From assembly GCA_021299075.1 (NCBI GenBank), contig JAJTFU010000122.1:1-6212 (forward strand): 6,212 bases of DNA, given 5' to 3'. Positions 5,564 through 6,212 of this stretch are shown here, one piece after another. The notes under the pieces were generated by a model. That model saw only the letters and a list, made by a program, of their open reading frames with translations, made no database searches and was not told the origin of the DNA. The position numbers and the translations under genes are program-made. The DNA comes from Novosphingobium sp. Lineage in GTDB: Bacteria > Pseudomonadota > Alphaproteobacteria > Sphingomonadales > Sphingomonadaceae. Position 1 is the stretch's first letter. Each line of letters opens with the position of its first letter.

Positions 5564-6212
5564 TCAGGGCTGCACGACCACCCAGCGCACCCCGCCGGCC
5601 AGGGCCGGCACAGAGAGCCGGTCATTGGCGGTCCACAGCGCCCAGGGCCGTCCCGCATAGTCGGGCTGGAAGCGCAATTGTTCGAGCCAGACGTTGCGAT
5701 CGACCCGGGCTGCGATCTGGTAGCGGCGCTCGAAGCTGCGCGAGACCTTGAGGATCGCCGCCTTGCCGGTATGGGTCTCGATCTGGTTGAGGAAGGTGGT
5801 CAATTCGCTTTCCACCGCCGCATCGCTGACCTTGATCGGGCAATCGTCGGCCAGCTGGTCAAGCCAGACTGCGGCGGGCAGCATGGCGGCATCGCGCGGG
5901 ACGACGGTGACGAAATTGGCGGCCTGCTTGTCGGCCGGCTGGCACGGATCATAGCGATGGACCGCGCCCCATTGCAGACCGGCGGCCTTGGCCCCTTCCA
6001 GGTTCGCGACAAAGTTCGGATCGCGGGCAAAGGCGCTGGCCGAGGCATCGAGATAGGCGAAATCGGCACCGACCGCCTTGAGCGCCGCCCAGTCTACCGG
6101 GCCGTCCTCGCCGCCCACTTCCACGCCCTGGACCGGGAATTCGGCGCGCTCCGGGGTCCAGCCGGACAAGTGCCACCAGGCCCAGCCGCTGCCGGCCAGC
6201 AGCACGAGCAAA
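5564..6212 (-). CDS. GH25 (lysozyme-like) membrane-anchored protein, N-terminus cut by window edge
   Basis: The gene resembles glycoside hydrolase family 25 muramidases, which cut peptidoglycan between MurNAc and GlcNAc. The true start lies beyond the right edge: the first in-frame codon, TTG at 6211, falls inside a hydrophobic anchor (LLVLLAGSGWAWW) rather than at a ribosome site. Numbering from that codon, the anchor covers about 1-14 and the domain begins near residue 27. VQGVEV is followed by DGPVDWAALKAVGADFAYLDAS (37-58), matching the GH25 opening, and AAGLQWGAVHRYDPC (76-90) matches its central strand. VWLDQL (115-120), a helix with TTFLNQIETHTGKAAILK (138-155), and PDYAGRPWALWTAND (183-197) follow. 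Typical catalytic carboxylates seem altered: the first Asp reads Glu31, the D-x-E motif reads Asp118-Gln-Leu120, and the late Asp is missing. It may therefore be a weak or non-catalytic cell-wall binder. The gene lies 19 bases upstream of cdd on the same strand. Confidence 0.8.
   Translation of the reverse strand, partial: LLVLLAGSGWAWWHLSGWTPERAEFPVQGVEVGGEDGPVDWAALKAVGADFAYLDASASAFARDPNFVANLEGAKAAGLQWGAVHRYDPCQPADKQAANFVTVVPRDAAMLPAAVWLDQLADDCPIKVSDAAVESELTTFLNQIETHTGKAAILKVSRSFERRYQIAARVDRNVWLEQLRFQPDYAGRPWALWTANDRLSVPALAGGVRWVVVQP

Noticed and set aside
5545..5658. N-terminal extension of cytidine deaminase
   Set aside because: It would overlap the end of the GH25-like gene and adds residues absent from the family; the ATG at 5544 gives the normal length.
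1..6212. tRNA, rRNA, CRISPR array, insertion sequence or phage element
   Set aside because: Nothing resembling repeats with spacers, terminal inverted repeats, transposase or integrase motifs, or structural RNA was found by reading.

Overview
The window is about 65% G+C by eye. It carries seven protein genes packed almost end to end, two of them cut by the window edges. Gene content and protein style point to an alphaproteobacterium, most likely of the Sphingomonadales (Sphingomonas, Novosphingobium or Erythrobacter-like): a GalE with an FSSTAATYG motif, small DUF4136-type envelope proteins, a sphingomonad-style GH25-like protein and a fatty acid hydroxylase/sterol desaturase homologue. This placement is inferred from remembered family resemblance, not from a search.

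Layout. From the left edge, galE (UDP-glucose 4-epimerase) reads leftward and loses its C-terminus at the edge. A 132-base divergent spacer follows. A rightward three-gene cluster then runs from 1005 to 3508: two tandem paralogous DUF4136-like envelope proteins, the first with a non-lipoprotein signal sequence and the second a clear lipoprotein, then an M14 carboxypeptidase of the cytosolic carboxypeptidase (CCP/Nna1-like) type, whose ATG overlaps the preceding stop. This cluster meets a leftward integral-membrane fatty acid hydroxylase/sterol desaturase-family gene at a shared CTAG that supplies the stop codon of both. A 183-base spacer separates the hydroxylase from a rightward orphan NTF2-like lipoprotein. 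That gene converges, with a 6-base gap, on a leftward pair: a GH25-like membrane-anchored protein (cut by the right edge) and cytidine deaminase (cdd) 19 bases downstream of it.

How they work together. GalE supplies UDP-galactose/UDP-glucose for surface glycans. The DUF4136-like pair, the NTF2-like lipoprotein, the hydroxylase and the GH25-like protein are all envelope proteins. Cdd is pyrimidine salvage. I see no mobile element, CRISPR array, tRNA, rRNA or toxin-antitoxin module, and the region looks like ordinary chromosome. The parts most worth a second look are the DUF4136 pair coupled to a CCP-like peptidase, the loss of the lipobox cysteine in one paralogue, and the GH25-like protein that appears to lack the usual catalytic carboxylates. 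No intergenic stretch reaches 300 bases.
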